49,400 nucleotides of DNA from an uncultured Bacillota bacterium (GTDB taxonomy: Bacteria; Bacillota; Limnochordia; Limnochordales; ZCTH02-B6): positions 1 to 49,400 of the forward strand of contig CALFSR010000147.1 in the NCBI GenBank assembly GCA_937916565.1. Direction: 5' to 3'. This document shows positions 8,080 to 17,692 of the stretch, piece after piece. The notes below the pieces were generated by a model. That model did not search any database and was not told where the DNA came from. It saw only the letters and a list, made by a program, of their open reading frames with translations. Position 1 is the stretch's first letter. Every line of letters starts with the position of its first letter. The translations under genes were made by a program, and so were the position numbers.

Positions 8080-9567
8080 TTACCGCTCGCCGCGGGTGCG
8101 GCTCCGGTCCGACTGCCGGTTTCCGATGAGGGGCGGCCGCTGCCCGACCGACGGTACCGGCAGGCGCAAAAGCGCCTTGACCAGGCTTGGGCCGTGAAAC
8201 GGGATGAGCGGGAACAGGTACGGCACGTTCATGGAGCGGGTGAAGGCGAGGAGAAGAAACCCCGCGACAAGCCCTGCGGCGAGTCCGGGCAAGCGGAAGA
8301 GCGCCGCCAGCGCCAGCAGGGCGTACCGGTAAAGCCGGATCGCGTAGGCGAACTCGATGCTCGGGACGGCGAAGTAGCCGATGGACGCCACCGCCGTGTA
8401 CAGCACGGTTTCCGGCACAAACAGCCCCACGGACACCGCCAGGTCGCCCAGGAGAATGGCGCCGACGATGCCCAAGGACGTTGCCAACGCCGTCGGGGTG
8501 TGGATGAGGGCCATGCGGATGAGGTCGACGCCGAGCTCCAGGATGAAAAACTGCAGCCAGACGGGCACCGTGCTCGGCTCTTTGGGCCCCACGAACTGCA
8601 GCCATTCGGGCAAAGACGGTTTGGACAGGTAAAGGGCAAGCCACAGGGGCGTCAGCACCGTGGCGAGGAAAAAGGCCACCGCCCGGACCCAGCGCAGGTA
8701 AGTGCCGATGGGCGGCGACTGGAAAAACTCCTCCGCATGCTCGAAGAAATGAAACGCCGTGATGGGGAGGATCATCGCCATCGGCGTCGTGTCCACGAGG
8801 ACGATGACGTGCCCTTCGAGCAGGTGGGCGATGGCCACGTCGGGCCGTTCCGTGTAGCGCACTTTGGGCAGCGGGTTCCAGGGCGAGCGGACGATGATCT
8901 CCTCGAGGTTTTTGACCCCCATGGGCAGGGCGTCGACGCTCGCCTCCTCGATGCGCCGCCGGATCTGGTCGACGAGCCCATGGTCGGCGATGTCGGCGAC
9001 GTAGCCGATGGCCACGTCGGTCCGGGAGCGGCGGCCGACCTGGAAGATCTCGAAGCGCAGCCGGGGGTCCCGCAGCCGGCGACGGATCATCGCGGTGTTG
9101 AACACGAGCGTCTCCGTCAGCCCCTCGTGGGATCCCCGGGTTACTTTTTCGAGGTCGGGCTCCTCGATGCTGCGGGTGGGGTACTCCCGCACGTCGATGA
9201 CGATGGCGGTGTCTTCCCGGTCGATAAACAGCACGATGGGGCCGGCCATGACGGACTCGACGGCCTCTTCGACGGTGTCTACGGTGTCGACTTCGAAGTA
9301 GGGGATGCGGCGGGCCAGGAGCTTGCGGATGACGTCGGGCACCATCTCTGCCCGGGCGGTTTCCTGGAGGCTCGCGAAGATGTCGGCCGTGACCTTGTCC
9401 TTGACGAAACCGTCGACGAAGTAAAACGCGGCCTGGCGGCCGCCGATCTCCACCGGCCGTTCGATGATGTCAAAGGAAACGCCGATGCCGAGCCGCTCGC
9501 GCATCTCGGCGGCGTTGTCCGCGAGCCTGCGGCGGATGGGAGTGAGGTTTTGCGCTTGTTCGGCCAA
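8080..9567 (-). CDS. GerA/SpoVAF family spore germination protein
   Basis: 495 residues. The N-terminal cytoplasmic half (about 1-290) is the GerA A-subunit type domain, including VETVEEA-like TVDTVEEAVESVMAGPIVLFID, SHEGLTETLVFNTAMIRRRLRDPRL and PFPKVRYTERPDVA-like segments. The C-terminal half (about 295-460) has several membrane helices with ELGVDLIRMALIHTPTALA, which corresponds to the conserved E-hhREAgxRhP region of the family. Such proteins sit in the inner spore membrane and act in nutrient sensing or, for SpoVAF, in dipicolinate release. No B/C subunits are beside it, which favours the SpoVAF type. TTG start after GAGGTGA. This is the main evidence that the organism makes endospores. 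Confidence 0.88.
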   Translation of the reverse strand: MAEQAQNLTPIRRRLADNAAEMRERLGIGVSFDIIERPVEIGGRQAAFYFVDGFVKDKVTADIFASLQETARAEMVPDVIRKLLARRIPYFEVDTVDTVEEAVESVMAGPIVLFIDREDTAIVIDVREYPTRSIEEPDLEKVTRGSHEGLTETLVFNTAMIRRRLRDPRLRFEIFQVGRRSRTDVAIGYVADIADHGLVDQIRRRIEEASVDALPMGVKNLEEIIVRSPWNPLPKVRYTERPDVAIAHLLEGHVIVLVDTTPMAMILPITAFHFFEHAEEFFQSPPIGTYLRWVRAVAFFLATVLTPLWLALYLSKPSLPEWLQFVGPKEPSTVPVWLQFFILELGVDLIRMALIHTPTALATSLGIVGAILLGDLAVSVGLFVPETVLYTAVASIGYFAVPSIEFAYAIRLYRYALLALAALFRLPGLAAGLVAGFLLLAFTRSMNVPYLFPLIPFHGPSLVKALLRLPVPSVGQRPPLIGNRQSDRSRTRGER

Positions 9568-9625
9568 GCCGGGTCACCTCGCGGGGAAAGGTGCGGGCAA
9601 CCTTAAGCATTCCCCGTGGGCGTGC

Positions 9626-10378
9626 TCAGAAGAACCGCACGCCCGAAAGCATGAGGACGGCGATGATGACCGGCTGGTGGAGGATATAGACGACGAGCGA
9701 GTGGCGACCGAGAAAGACGGCGGGCCGGGCCCAGCGGGGCGTTGGTGCCGGCGCTTCCGGCCCGGGCCGGGTCCCAAGACGCGGCACCAGCAGAGGGCCG
9801 AGCCCGACGCCCAGGAGGACGATGCCGAGCCACGGGATGAGGGGGAAATAGTCCACGGAGGTGTACTGCCACGGTCGCAGGCCGAGGGGCAAGAGCCACA
9901 CGGTGTCGACGTAGCGGGTGCCGAGCAGCCGGCCCCCGGCGAGGAACGCAAGGCCCAAGGGGACGGCGAAGCCCTCGACTTTAAGCAAGAGGGGCGCGAG
10001 AAGCAGCGCCGTCCCGATGAAGTGCAGCACGCCGTAGGCGATAAACTGGCGGCCAAAGATGGGCCAGGTGACGAGGCTGATCACCATGCCCCACCCCAAG
10101 ACTTTGAGGCCCCGCTCAAGCCACCGCCTGTACGGGACTCCGCCCGGCGTGCGGCGGTTGAGCAGGCTGATGTTGAAGCCGACCAGCACGAGAAACGTCG
10201 TCGCGATGAAGCGCGCAAAGACGCGCCAGCCGCCTTGGGTCACGTCGCCGGGGTAGATGCCCACAAAGTACAAGTCCCACATCAGGTGGTAAAAGACCAT
10301 CCCGGCGACGGCCAAGCCCCGGATGGCGTCGATGGGCCAAAGGCGTGTCCGGCGGGCGGCCGCTTGGCTGCTGGGCAC
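9626..10378 (-). CDS. DUF1624 (heparan-alpha-glucosaminide N-acetyltransferase-like) membrane protein
   Basis: 250 residues. The N-terminal RLWPIDAIRGLAVAGMVFYH followed by LMWDLYFVG, and FIATTFLVLVGFNISLL, are the typical opening of DUF1624 proteins, related to the transmembrane acyltransferase superfamily. About seven hydrophobic segments are visible and a C-terminal SLVVYILHQPVIIA helix. The family is thought to acetylate sugars across the membrane; the substrate is not known. GTG start with AGGAG about 12 nt upstream. Confidence 0.85.
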   Translation of the reverse strand: MPSSQAAARRTRLWPIDAIRGLAVAGMVFYHLMWDLYFVGIYPGDVTQGGWRVFARFIATTFLVLVGFNISLLNRRTPGGVPYRRWLERGLKVLGWGMVISLVTWPIFGRQFIAYGVLHFIGTALLLAPLLLKVEGFAVPLGLAFLAGGRLLGTRYVDTVWLLPLGLRPWQYTSVDYFPLIPWLGIVLLGVGLGPLLVPRLGTRPGPEAPAPTPRWARPAVFLGRHSLVVYILHQPVIIAVLMLSGVRFF

Positions 10379-10479
10379 GGGCGGCGACGGCTCCTTTCAC
10401 CGTTGGGTTGGAAACCCTTTCGGTCCGGGCGGCGAAAAACTCCTGCTCTCCCGGAAACCCGTCCCCCTGCGCTTGTCCC

Positions 10480-11277
10480 TCACTGCTCCACGGGGATCTC
10501 GTCCAGGACCCGGATGCCGGCGGGCTCGACCCGGCAGCGGTAGGCGTACGCTTCGACGCCGGCGGCCCGGGCGCGGGCAAGGGCTTGCGCGAACGCGGGG
10601 TCGGCCGCCCGGTGCGGGGCCAAGGCATGGGCATCGTCCCGCTGGACGAACCAGACCACCGCGGCCCGGCGGCCGGTTTCCACCGCCTCCGCGAGCTCCG
10701 TGAGGTGCCGCGTGCCCCGCGAGGTGGGGGCGTCGGGGAAAAGGGCTAGGCCGTTTTCCACCAGGTTGCACGATTTCGTTTCCACGAGGCACGGCGGGCG
10801 ATCCGGGGCCTCGAGGAGGAAGTCGACCCGGCCTTGCCCCCAGCGGACTTCGCCGCGCCACGACGCATACCCGCGAAAGAGCGGCAGCATGTTGACCTCC
10901 AGGCACCGGGCAAAGAGGCGGTTGGGCATGCGGGCGTCCACGGAAACCCAGCGTCCCGCGTAGTGCACAAGCAGGAGCGTGCCCACCGTCCGTCGCGGCG
11001 TGCCGTCGGCCCGGCGAGCGGCCGCCGGCGCGGTAGTCTCGTCCGGCGCTAGGTGGCGCGCCTTGCCGGTCAACTGCGCGAGACCTACGGTTCCGGGCTC
11101 GAGCAGCTCCGTCATGCGGCCCGAGTTGGGCAGGTGGAGGGGGACCGGCGAGGCGTCGCCCGGTGCCGGCGTGGCTTCCACCGTGAAGCGGTTGCGGCGG
11201 GCGACGATGTGAACGGGGACCAGGCCAGGAGGGAAAGGCACGAAGGCGCGGCCGGGTTTGTTCGTGTTCCGCTTCAT
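10480..11277 (-). CDS. sfsA: DNA/RNA nuclease SfsA family protein
   Basis: About 265 residues from the ATG of MKRNTNKPG (a longer frame to 11313 is open but less well placed). Signatures of SfsA are visible: an N-terminal OB-like part with FTVEA, then LPNSGRMTEL, the PD-(D/E)xK-like core GQGRVDFLLEAPDRPPCLVETKSCNL, FPDAPTSRGTRHLTEL and a C-terminal FVQRDDA. E. coli SfsA was first linked to maltose metabolism, later to non-specific nuclease activity. The gap to hsdM (11278-11430) holds no gene. Confidence 0.9.
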   Translation of the reverse strand: MKRNTNKPGRAFVPFPPGLVPVHIVARRNRFTVEATPAPGDASPVPLHLPNSGRMTELLEPGTVGLAQLTGKARHLAPDETTAPAAARRADGTPRRTVGTLLLVHYAGRWVSVDARMPNRLFARCLEVNMLPLFRGYASWRGEVRWGQGRVDFLLEAPDRPPCLVETKSCNLVENGLALFPDAPTSRGTRHLTELAEAVETGRRAAVVWFVQRDDAHALAPHRAADPAFAQALARARAAGVEAYAYRCRVEPAGIRVLDEIPVEQ

Positions 11278-11430
11278 GGATGAGAGGTCTCCATCAGCAT
11301 CGATCATTAGCATAGACCGGCCTCAAAGGGTTTCCCGGTCGTCCGCCCATACGGTGACGTTCCGGAGGACGGGCCTGGGGGCGAGCCGCGCACCGGGTGC
11401 GCGTGGTGGCCGGTGACTCTCGGTTCGCCG

Positions 11431-12909
11431 CTAGTCTTCGAGAATGTTGGCGATCTCCTCAAAGCTTGCCAGTGCGGCTTGCAGGTTCGCTATAATGTCC
11501 GCTGCGAGCTCCTCCGGCTCAGGAAGGTTGTCCAGATCACTGAGGGACTTGTCCTTGAGCCAGAAAATGTCAAGACTGGTCTTGTCGCGAGTAATGATCT
11601 CTTCATAGGTAAACCGCCGCCAACGACCTTCGGGGTTATCTTCGCTCCACGTGGGCTGCCGCTTGTGCCGTTCTCCCGGCTTGTAGCATTCCACGAAGTC
11701 AACAAGGTCTTCGTAGGTCAGCGGCTTCGTCTTGAGGGTGAAATGGGAGTTGGTTCGCAGGTCGTAGTACCAGATTTCCTTGGTCCACGGTTCCTTCGCC
11801 GCCGGCTTGTTGTCAAAGAAGATGACGTTTGCCTTTACCCCCGGCGCGTAGAAGATGCCGGTGGGCAGCCGCAGGATTGTGTGGAGGTCGGTCGTCTCGA
11901 GCAGCTTCCTGCGCACGACCTCGCCCGCCCCGCCTTCGAAGAGCACGTTGTCGGGGACGACGACGGCCGCCTGTCCCGTTGTCTTCAGGATCGTGCGGAT
12001 GTGCTGGACGAAGTTGAGCTGCTTGTTGCTCGTCGTTACCCAGAAGTCTTGCCTATTGTAGGTGAGCGTCTCCTTCTCCTGCTTGCCATCTTCCGTCGTA
12101 ACCGTAATCGAGCTCTTCTTCCCAAAGGGAGGATTGGTCAGCACGTAGTCGTAGCGAACTCCCGGGTCAGCTGCCAATGAGTCGGCAGCGGACACGGTGA
12201 CCTCGCCGCCGATCTCGCCGATGTTGTGCAGGAACATGTTCATCAAGCACAGCCTACGGGTAGCCGGGACGATCTCGTTGCCGTAGAACGTGCTTGTCTT
12301 TAGCGCCTGCTTTTGTGCTCGATCAAGTTGGTAGTTCTTCGTGATGAAGTCGTACGCCGCCAGGAAGAAGCCGCCAGTGCCGCAAGCCGGGTCACAGATC
12401 GTCTTTCCGGGCTCAGGTCGGACGCATTCGACGATGGCCTTGATCAGCGGGCGAGGGGTGAAGTACTGTCCTGCGCCGCTCTTTGTGTCCTGAGCGTTTC
12501 TTTCGAGCAGACCTTCGTAGATGTCGCCCTTTACGTCAGCCTCCATGATCGCCCACTGCTCTTGGTCGATCATGTGAATGAGGCTTGCCAACAGGGCGGG
12601 TTCCTGAATGCGGTTCTGGGCCTTCATGAATATCTGGCCTAACAAGCCCTTTTCCTGACCCAACTTGCGGAGCAGGTCGGCATAGTGATGGTCGAGTTCG
12701 GCACCGGTCTTGCTGGTAAGGCTTGGCCAGTCGAAACCCTCGGGGATGCCGAGGTCTCGGTTGTACGGCGGCTGGGAGTACTCATGCGCCATCTTGAGGA
12801 AGATGAGGTATGTCAACTGCTCGAGGTAGTCGCCGTAGCTCAAACCAGCGTCCCGCAAGACGTGGCAGTAGCTCCAAACCTTGTTCACGAGTGTGCTTGT
12901 AGGCGTCAT
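11431..12909 (-). CDS. hsdM: Type I restriction-modification system, methyltransferase subunit HsdM
   Basis: 492 residues. An N-terminal helical domain (YGDYLEQLTYLIFLKMAHEYS) is followed by the Rossmann-fold N6-adenine methyltransferase: SAM motif DPACGTGGFFLAAYDFI and catalytic NPPFGKKSS. QYFTPRPLIKAIV is the typical segment just before the SAM motif. With HsdS it methylates the recognition site and it is also required for cleavage by the R2M2S complex. Its ATG overlaps the hsdS stop by 4 nt. The operon order hsdR-hsdS-hsdM is one of the known arrangements. Base composition is visibly less GC-rich than the flanks, suggesting horizontal acquisition. Confidence 0.96.
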   Translation of the reverse strand: MTPTSTLVNKVWSYCHVLRDAGLSYGDYLEQLTYLIFLKMAHEYSQPPYNRDLGIPEGFDWPSLTSKTGAELDHHYADLLRKLGQEKGLLGQIFMKAQNRIQEPALLASLIHMIDQEQWAIMEADVKGDIYEGLLERNAQDTKSGAGQYFTPRPLIKAIVECVRPEPGKTICDPACGTGGFFLAAYDFITKNYQLDRAQKQALKTSTFYGNEIVPATRRLCLMNMFLHNIGEIGGEVTVSAADSLAADPGVRYDYVLTNPPFGKKSSITVTTEDGKQEKETLTYNRQDFWVTTSNKQLNFVQHIRTILKTTGQAAVVVPDNVLFEGGAGEVVRRKLLETTDLHTILRLPTGIFYAPGVKANVIFFDNKPAAKEPWTKEIWYYDLRTNSHFTLKTKPLTYEDLVDFVECYKPGERHKRQPTWSEDNPEGRWRRFTYEEIITRDKTSLDIFWLKDKSLSDLDNLPEPEELAADIIANLQAALASFEEIANILED

Positions 12910-14531
12910 CGTGCACTATTCACCGTCTCTTCAGCGCGTTTCTCGGACCGACGTCGCGAATTCGGCTGAGCTGTGGTACGTGTCCTTTTCGCCATCGACT
13001 GTCGCGCATGTTGCTTTCCCTCGGCACGAATGCGTTCCAGCATCATGTCTGCGGGTTCGTATTCGGGGTCGTTGCGAACAGCGGCTAGTTCAGCCTCGCT
13101 GAGCAACCGCCCTTCGAAGGCTTTCTTGAGGATGCCCTGACGGAGAGCCTCGGCCTGCTGTAGCCCGTGGTCGACTGCTCTATCCAAGTTGTCTAAGACC
13201 GAGAATCGAGCCTCGATCTCTGCAACCACGACCTGCTGCTCCGCGAGTGAGCAGAAAGGAATCCGCAACGAACAAATCTCATCTGAGTTTATGTTGTGTA
13301 CACCGCTGGTGGAGCGCGCCTTAGCCTCTATCTGAACACGAAGCCGAGGAGCCTGAAGGCACCAAACCAAGTAACGCCCGGACACTATCGCCCTGTTTGG
13401 CCGCAGTCTGACCAAGTAACCTGCGAAGAGATGGTGCGTATCGTGATCCGTAACCAAGGCGGGCCGGCCAACCAGTGAGACGCTTCCATTTGAGCGAATA
13501 ATAAGCACATCGTCCGCCTGCAAGGCGTAGGTTTCCAACTCGTCTTCTGAGAAGGTGGCGTACTTCAGGTCGCTCGTGTCGATGCGTCCAGCAACGATAT
13601 TGGGTATTCTCAGTACGCTTGTACCATGTGGCTCTGCTACACACTTCTTGGCCGTTCCATACGTGAGGGTTTCGATGACAGCGCCTAGAGTGACCTCTGT
13701 CCACTCGGCAGGTAAGGCGCTGGAAGTGCCGTTGGCTCCCGAAACCATTGGCGGTAGCTTTTGTGGCTTGGTCGGTTTCTTTCGCCCCAACTCCTTGCCT
13801 CCACCCAGCTCCCAGGCCACAACCGCCTGCTCCCGCTCCAGCACTTGTTGCCGATACCGCTCTTCTTGCGCCATTTTGATCGCTTCTAACACATCATCGG
13901 CACTCGGCAGCCTGCCTGCAGCTTGCTGTTTCGAACGCCACTCGGCGGTAAGCTTCCCTTCGAAAGCTGCTTTGAGCACCGCCTGACGATACTGCTTGAG
14001 CTGCTGTTTGACGGTCTTGAGCAACTCGACGCCTTTATCCAACTCACTAAACAGGGCCTCGATCTTGGCTACGATGGCACGCTGCTCGACGAGGGGCGGT
14101 AGCAGGAAAGAGAAGTCACTTATTTGCTGGAAGCTAACACGCGGTCGGTCGCCCTCGTTGAGCTGGCAGGCAAACGCAACGAAGTCCCTTGCGTTCAGGC
14201 GGTACGCCAGATAGTGCGGCGTTATAGCTTTGCTGGGAGGAAAGACAATGAACTCACCCGAAGCCAGTCCGTCGAATCCAGGAATTGCAACCTTGTTGAG
14301 ATAAGGCCGAAGTCGTCCGTACAGTACGTCAGAGTGATAGAAGCGATAGCAGTCACTCTTCATTTCTCCAGCAAGGCCGCGACCAATGACTTTCATGGTG
14401 CCAGATTCGACATGATCCATGCCGACGAACGGCTCATTCGGATGTGCTTGGGGTGAAACCCTCACCCTACGAGGTTGCACCACGTCTTCGAGCCGACACT
14501 GAACCCAGCCATCCGGCAAACACTTCGTCAC
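12906..14531 (-). CDS. hsdS: Type I restriction-modification system, specificity subunit HsdS
   Basis: 541 residues with the two-fold HsdS plan: a first target-recognition domain beginning LPDGWVQCRLEDVV, a central conserved helix (LVEQRAIVAKIEALFSELD ... QAVLKAAFEGKLT), a second domain beginning LPAEWTEVTLGAVIE, and a distal conserved helix (LAEQQVVVAEIEARFSVLD ... QGILKKAFEGRL). A long basic tail (about 485-541) follows. It recognises a bipartite asymmetric DNA site; the sequence of that site cannot be read here. GTG start overlapping the hsdR stop by 4 nt. Confidence 0.95.
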   Translation of the reverse strand: MTKCLPDGWVQCRLEDVVQPRRVRVSPQAHPNEPFVGMDHVESGTMKVIGRGLAGEMKSDCYRFYHSDVLYGRLRPYLNKVAIPGFDGLASGEFIVFPPSKAITPHYLAYRLNARDFVAFACQLNEGDRPRVSFQQISDFSFLLPPLVEQRAIVAKIEALFSELDKGVELLKTVKQQLKQYRQAVLKAAFEGKLTAEWRSKQQAAGRLPSADDVLEAIKMAQEERYRQQVLEREQAVVAWELGGGKELGRKKPTKPQKLPPMVSGANGTSSALPAEWTEVTLGAVIETLTYGTAKKCVAEPHGTSVLRIPNIVAGRIDTSDLKYATFSEDELETYALQADDVLIIRSNGSVSLVGRPALVTDHDTHHLFAGYLVRLRPNRAIVSGRYLVWCLQAPRLRVQIEAKARSTSGVHNINSDEICSLRIPFCSLAEQQVVVAEIEARFSVLDNLDRAVDHGLQQAEALRQGILKKAFEGRLLSEAELAAVRNDPEYEPADMMLERIRAEGKQHARQSMAKRTRTTAQPNSRRRSEKRAEETVNSAR

Positions 14532-17293
14532 GCTACTAACCCCTCATTGAGCTCATCAAGAATGGACGTGTACTCTTGTCCAAAGAGCTGATAAAAGCGC
14601 CCTAGGCCACCTTGACCATCAAAAGGAGCCAACTCCAGATCCTCTGGGGTGATGTGAAAACTCGTGGCGATGTGGTCCCTGACCATATGCAACCAGTGCA
14701 TCTGCTCTTCCGTGAACTTGGGCGCATCACCATGGTGACGCTTGAATACCCACTCCTGGAATCGCTGCCTGACGACCGTGTCGAAGCTGGTGAGTTTCGG
14801 GTCCAACCCGACGACGCGGCGGAGAAGGGAAACGAGCGCCACAAGCTCGCTCTTTGGGGTTTCCGGCACGTTCTCCTCAAGCTGCCTGTAGGCGTTCCAA
14901 ATGCGTGCTGGGGCAAGGGCCGGCTTGTCGGCCTTGAGTCGCTCGAGCACTTCTCGGACCATCTCAAGGGTGAGCTCCCGTAAGCGATAGGGCTGGTCAT
15001 AGAAGATTCGGAGGGCAGTGAGCTCGTCTTTGTGTTGCTCCAGGTACGTCCGGAAGTCGGCAATCGCCTGCTCGGCGTTGACGACCGCCTCCCTATCCCA
15101 GCCCTCGCTGGTGACCTCATCTATGTTTCTGTCATCGATGACTTGCTCGATGGCCTTTCTGGCCAATTCGAGAAACTGCCGGACCTCCGGCGTGAGAGCC
15201 TTTGCCGCTTCTCGGACCAGGAACTGCTGTGTCTCCTGCTTCTGGTCCTCCGTCGGCTCTCCGCCATGGTCCAGATGGAAACGCTCTCGGGCAGCTTTCT
15301 CGATGGTTTCCGGATCGTGAGCAGCGATGAGGGCCCTCGCGATGTCCTCGACCGATTGACCTCCGGTCAGTTTGGCGAATTCTTTGCGCTGCCTCGGCGT
15401 GAGGCGCGTGTTGAGGGTGGCGAGACGGCCTGCTGCGGAGAGAAACGTGTCCTCGTCGCTTCTACCCAGTGCGATAGCGTCGAGCAGGTCTTTGAAGGGC
15501 ACTCCACGTTTGCGTTCGAGAGGACGAGAGTCGCTCTTGAGCGATGTCGTCACGCCGACGGCGTCGATAATGATGAAGCCCGACTTCCCGAGTGTCGCTG
15601 ACGGCGACACTTTTCTCAGGTCGTCGGTGCTGATGGTACGGCAGCCCCGCCCTTTCATTTGTTCGAAGTAGCTGCGGCTACGCACGTCCCGCATAAAGAT
15701 AAGGCATTCCAGCGGCCTCACATCGGTCCCCGTCGCAATCATGTCAACGGTGACGGCAATCCTCGGATAGTAGGCGTTCCGCAGATCTGCCAGCGTCGCC
15801 CTGGGGTCGTCAGCGCGGTAAGTGATCTTCTTGCAAAACGCGTTGCCTTCCCCGAACTCCTCTCGCACGATCTGGACGATGTCGTCGGCGTGGGAGTCGT
15901 CTTTGGCAAAGATGAGCGTCTTGGGAACCTCGTTGCGGCCGGGAAAGAGGACGGGAAGCCGCTCTTTAAAAGTCCGGATGATGGTGCGTATCTGGCTCGG
16001 ATTGACTACGTCGCGATCGAGCTGTTTGCCGCTGTACGTGATATCCTCGTCCGGATGCTCCCAGCCCTGACGGCGGGTGAGCTTGTCCCTGACGACGACG
16101 AAACCCTCATCCTTTTTGATCACACCGCCGTCCCGCGTGATCCGGGTTTCAATGCGATAGATCTCGTACCCGACGTTTACGCCGTCGATGACCGACTGCT
16201 CGTAGGGGTACTCGCTCACGACGTTCTCATGGAAATAGGCGAACGTCCGCTTGTCGGGCGTGGCGGTCAGGCCGATCTGGAAGGCGTCGAAGTACTCGAG
16301 GACTTGTTTCCAGACGTTATAGATCGACCGGTGACACTCGTCGATGATGATGAAATCGAAGAACTCCGGGGGGACGGTAGCGTTGTAGACGACGGGGACC
16401 GGCTCCCGCTGCAGCACTCGTTCCGCCGGGTGCGTTTCTTCGTCGGCTTGATCAAGCTCCTCGTCCTTCAGGATCGAGTACATCCGCTGGATAGTCGAGA
16501 TGCAAACGCTAGAATCCGGAGCGATGTACCGGGAAGTCAAGCGTTGCACCCGATAAAGGTCGGTGAACTTGCGGTTGTCGTCGCGTGGTGTATAGGCCAT
16601 GAACTCCTGCTCGGCTTGCTCACCTAGGTTCTTCGTATCAACAAGGAATAGGACGCGGCGAGCCTTGGCGAACTTCAGGAGCCTGTAGATAAAGGTGATG
16701 GCCGTGTAGGTCTTCCCCGCCCCCGTGGCCATCTGGATTAGCGCCCGTGGCTTGGCCTCCCGAAACGAGGCTTCGAGATTGTTGATGGCCCGAAACTGGC
16801 ACTTGCGTAGACCTTCCGGGCTCAAAGATGGAATGTCGTGCAGCCGGGCGCGAAGAGTCTTTGTCTCCGCCAACCACCGGCGCAAAGTCTCGGGCCTGTG
16901 GAAGGCAAAAACGGGGCGAGAGCGCGGTTTGGGATCAAGATAATCGGTGAAACGCGTCAGTTCGCCGGTTGACTCATAGGCGAAGCGCAGAGGGGTGGCG
17001 TTATCGAGCAGCTTGATTTTGGCCGTGCGGTATCGGTCCGTCTGGTCCTCGTGGACGGTGAGCCGGAATCCCTCTTCTGCTCTTTTCGCTTCGATCACGC
17101 CTACGGGCTTGCCGTCAACGAACAGGACATAATCCGCCGGCCCTTCGGTCGTCTGCAGCTCACGAACCGCCACGCCGGTCGACGCGAAGACGTTCATGGT
17201 ATCCTTCGTCTGCAACTGCCAACCGGCCGCAACAAGTAGATTGTCGATTTGATCGCGAGCTCTCTGCTCAGGGTGCTGGTTTGGGTAGAGCAA
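14528..17293 (-). CDS. hsdR: Type I restriction-modification system, endonuclease/translocase subunit HsdR
   Basis: 921 residues. The N-terminal nuclease core has the PD-(D/E)xK pattern: Asp54 (PADYVLF), then Glu68-x-Lys70 in VIEAKR. The helicase part follows: MATGAGKTYTA (Walker A), IIDECHRSIYN (motif II), GLTATPDKRT (motif III), and a second RecA-like domain with VTVDMIATGTDVRPLE and QMKGRGCRT (motifs V-VI). The C-terminal helical part binds the methylase. It translocates DNA using ATP and cleaves unmodified DNA. TTG start 2 nt after the stop of the broken MntA-like frame, with no strong Shine-Dalgarno site. Confidence 0.96.
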   Translation of the reverse strand: MLYPNQHPEQRARDQIDNLLVAAGWQLQTKDTMNVFASTGVAVRELQTTEGPADYVLFVDGKPVGVIEAKRAEEGFRLTVHEDQTDRYRTAKIKLLDNATPLRFAYESTGELTRFTDYLDPKPRSRPVFAFHRPETLRRWLAETKTLRARLHDIPSLSPEGLRKCQFRAINNLEASFREAKPRALIQMATGAGKTYTAITFIYRLLKFAKARRVLFLVDTKNLGEQAEQEFMAYTPRDDNRKFTDLYRVQRLTSRYIAPDSSVCISTIQRMYSILKDEELDQADEETHPAERVLQREPVPVVYNATVPPEFFDFIIIDECHRSIYNVWKQVLEYFDAFQIGLTATPDKRTFAYFHENVVSEYPYEQSVIDGVNVGYEIYRIETRITRDGGVIKKDEGFVVVRDKLTRRQGWEHPDEDITYSGKQLDRDVVNPSQIRTIIRTFKERLPVLFPGRNEVPKTLIFAKDDSHADDIVQIVREEFGEGNAFCKKITYRADDPRATLADLRNAYYPRIAVTVDMIATGTDVRPLECLIFMRDVRSRSYFEQMKGRGCRTISTDDLRKVSPSATLGKSGFIIIDAVGVTTSLKSDSRPLERKRGVPFKDLLDAIALGRSDEDTFLSAAGRLATLNTRLTPRQRKEFAKLTGGQSVEDIARALIAAHDPETIEKAARERFHLDHGGEPTEDQKQETQQFLVREAAKALTPEVRQFLELARKAIEQVIDDRNIDEVTSEGWDREAVVNAEQAIADFRTYLEQHKDELTALRIFYDQPYRLRELTLEMVREVLERLKADKPALAPARIWNAYRQLEENVPETPKSELVALVSLLRRVVGLDPKLTSFDTVVRQRFQEWVFKRHHGDAPKFTEEQMHWLHMVRDHIATSFHITPEDLELAPFDGQGGLGRFYQLFGQEYTSILDELNEGLVA

Positions 17294-17295
17294 GG

Positions 17296-17674
17296 CTATC
17301 TGGCCACCCCGCCCAATTGTTGCGTCAGCACCGCTTTTCTTCGATTCAGAGTAAAGCGGACCCTTCCCAGGGTAATGCCCAGGTGCGTCGCGACCGCGTA
17401 GTCGTGAACGAGCACGTCAACCGTTTGGATTTCAGCCAAGTCGTTGATGTATTGCTCGAGCAGCGTCAAGCGCGTTCTTGCAGCGACTGGGCGATGTCGA
17501 TGCGGGCGAGCACGCGCCCTTCCTCGTCCAGACCAGGCTTGAACAGGACGCCGACGTCGATGTCGCTTGAGCGCGTCCATGTGCCATCGAGCCAAAGAGG
17601 TAGGCGGCCTCTACCTCGTCCCATTCTTCAAGGAAAGGGGAAGCAGCGACCGACAGAACACGATCGGCCGCCAA
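17296..17674 (-). pseudogene. MntA-like minimal nucleotidyltransferase, frameshifted
   Basis: Reading down the minus strand, frame one gives EVEAAYLFGSMAHGRAQA, the GSxAxG nucleotidyltransferase motif. The expected next motif, SDIDVGVLF, appears only in a second frame, which runs through ARIDIAQSLQ and then stops. A third region, LTLLEQYINDLAEIQTVDVLVHDYAVATHLG-type sequence up to LTQQLGGVAR, resembles the family's C-terminal end in yet another frame. So at least two frameshifts separate one recognisable protein. Intact relatives are antitoxins that AMPylate a HEPN toxin (HepT); no HepT gene remains. It abuts hsdR by 2 nt. Confidence 0.7.
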
Positions 17675-17692
17675 AGGCCCACGGACTGCCGC

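Noticed and set aside
8194..9606. A 470-residue plus-strand open frame
   Set aside because: Antisense of the germination gene; rich in His/Arg/Gly/Asp as is usual for shadow frames in GC-rich DNA.
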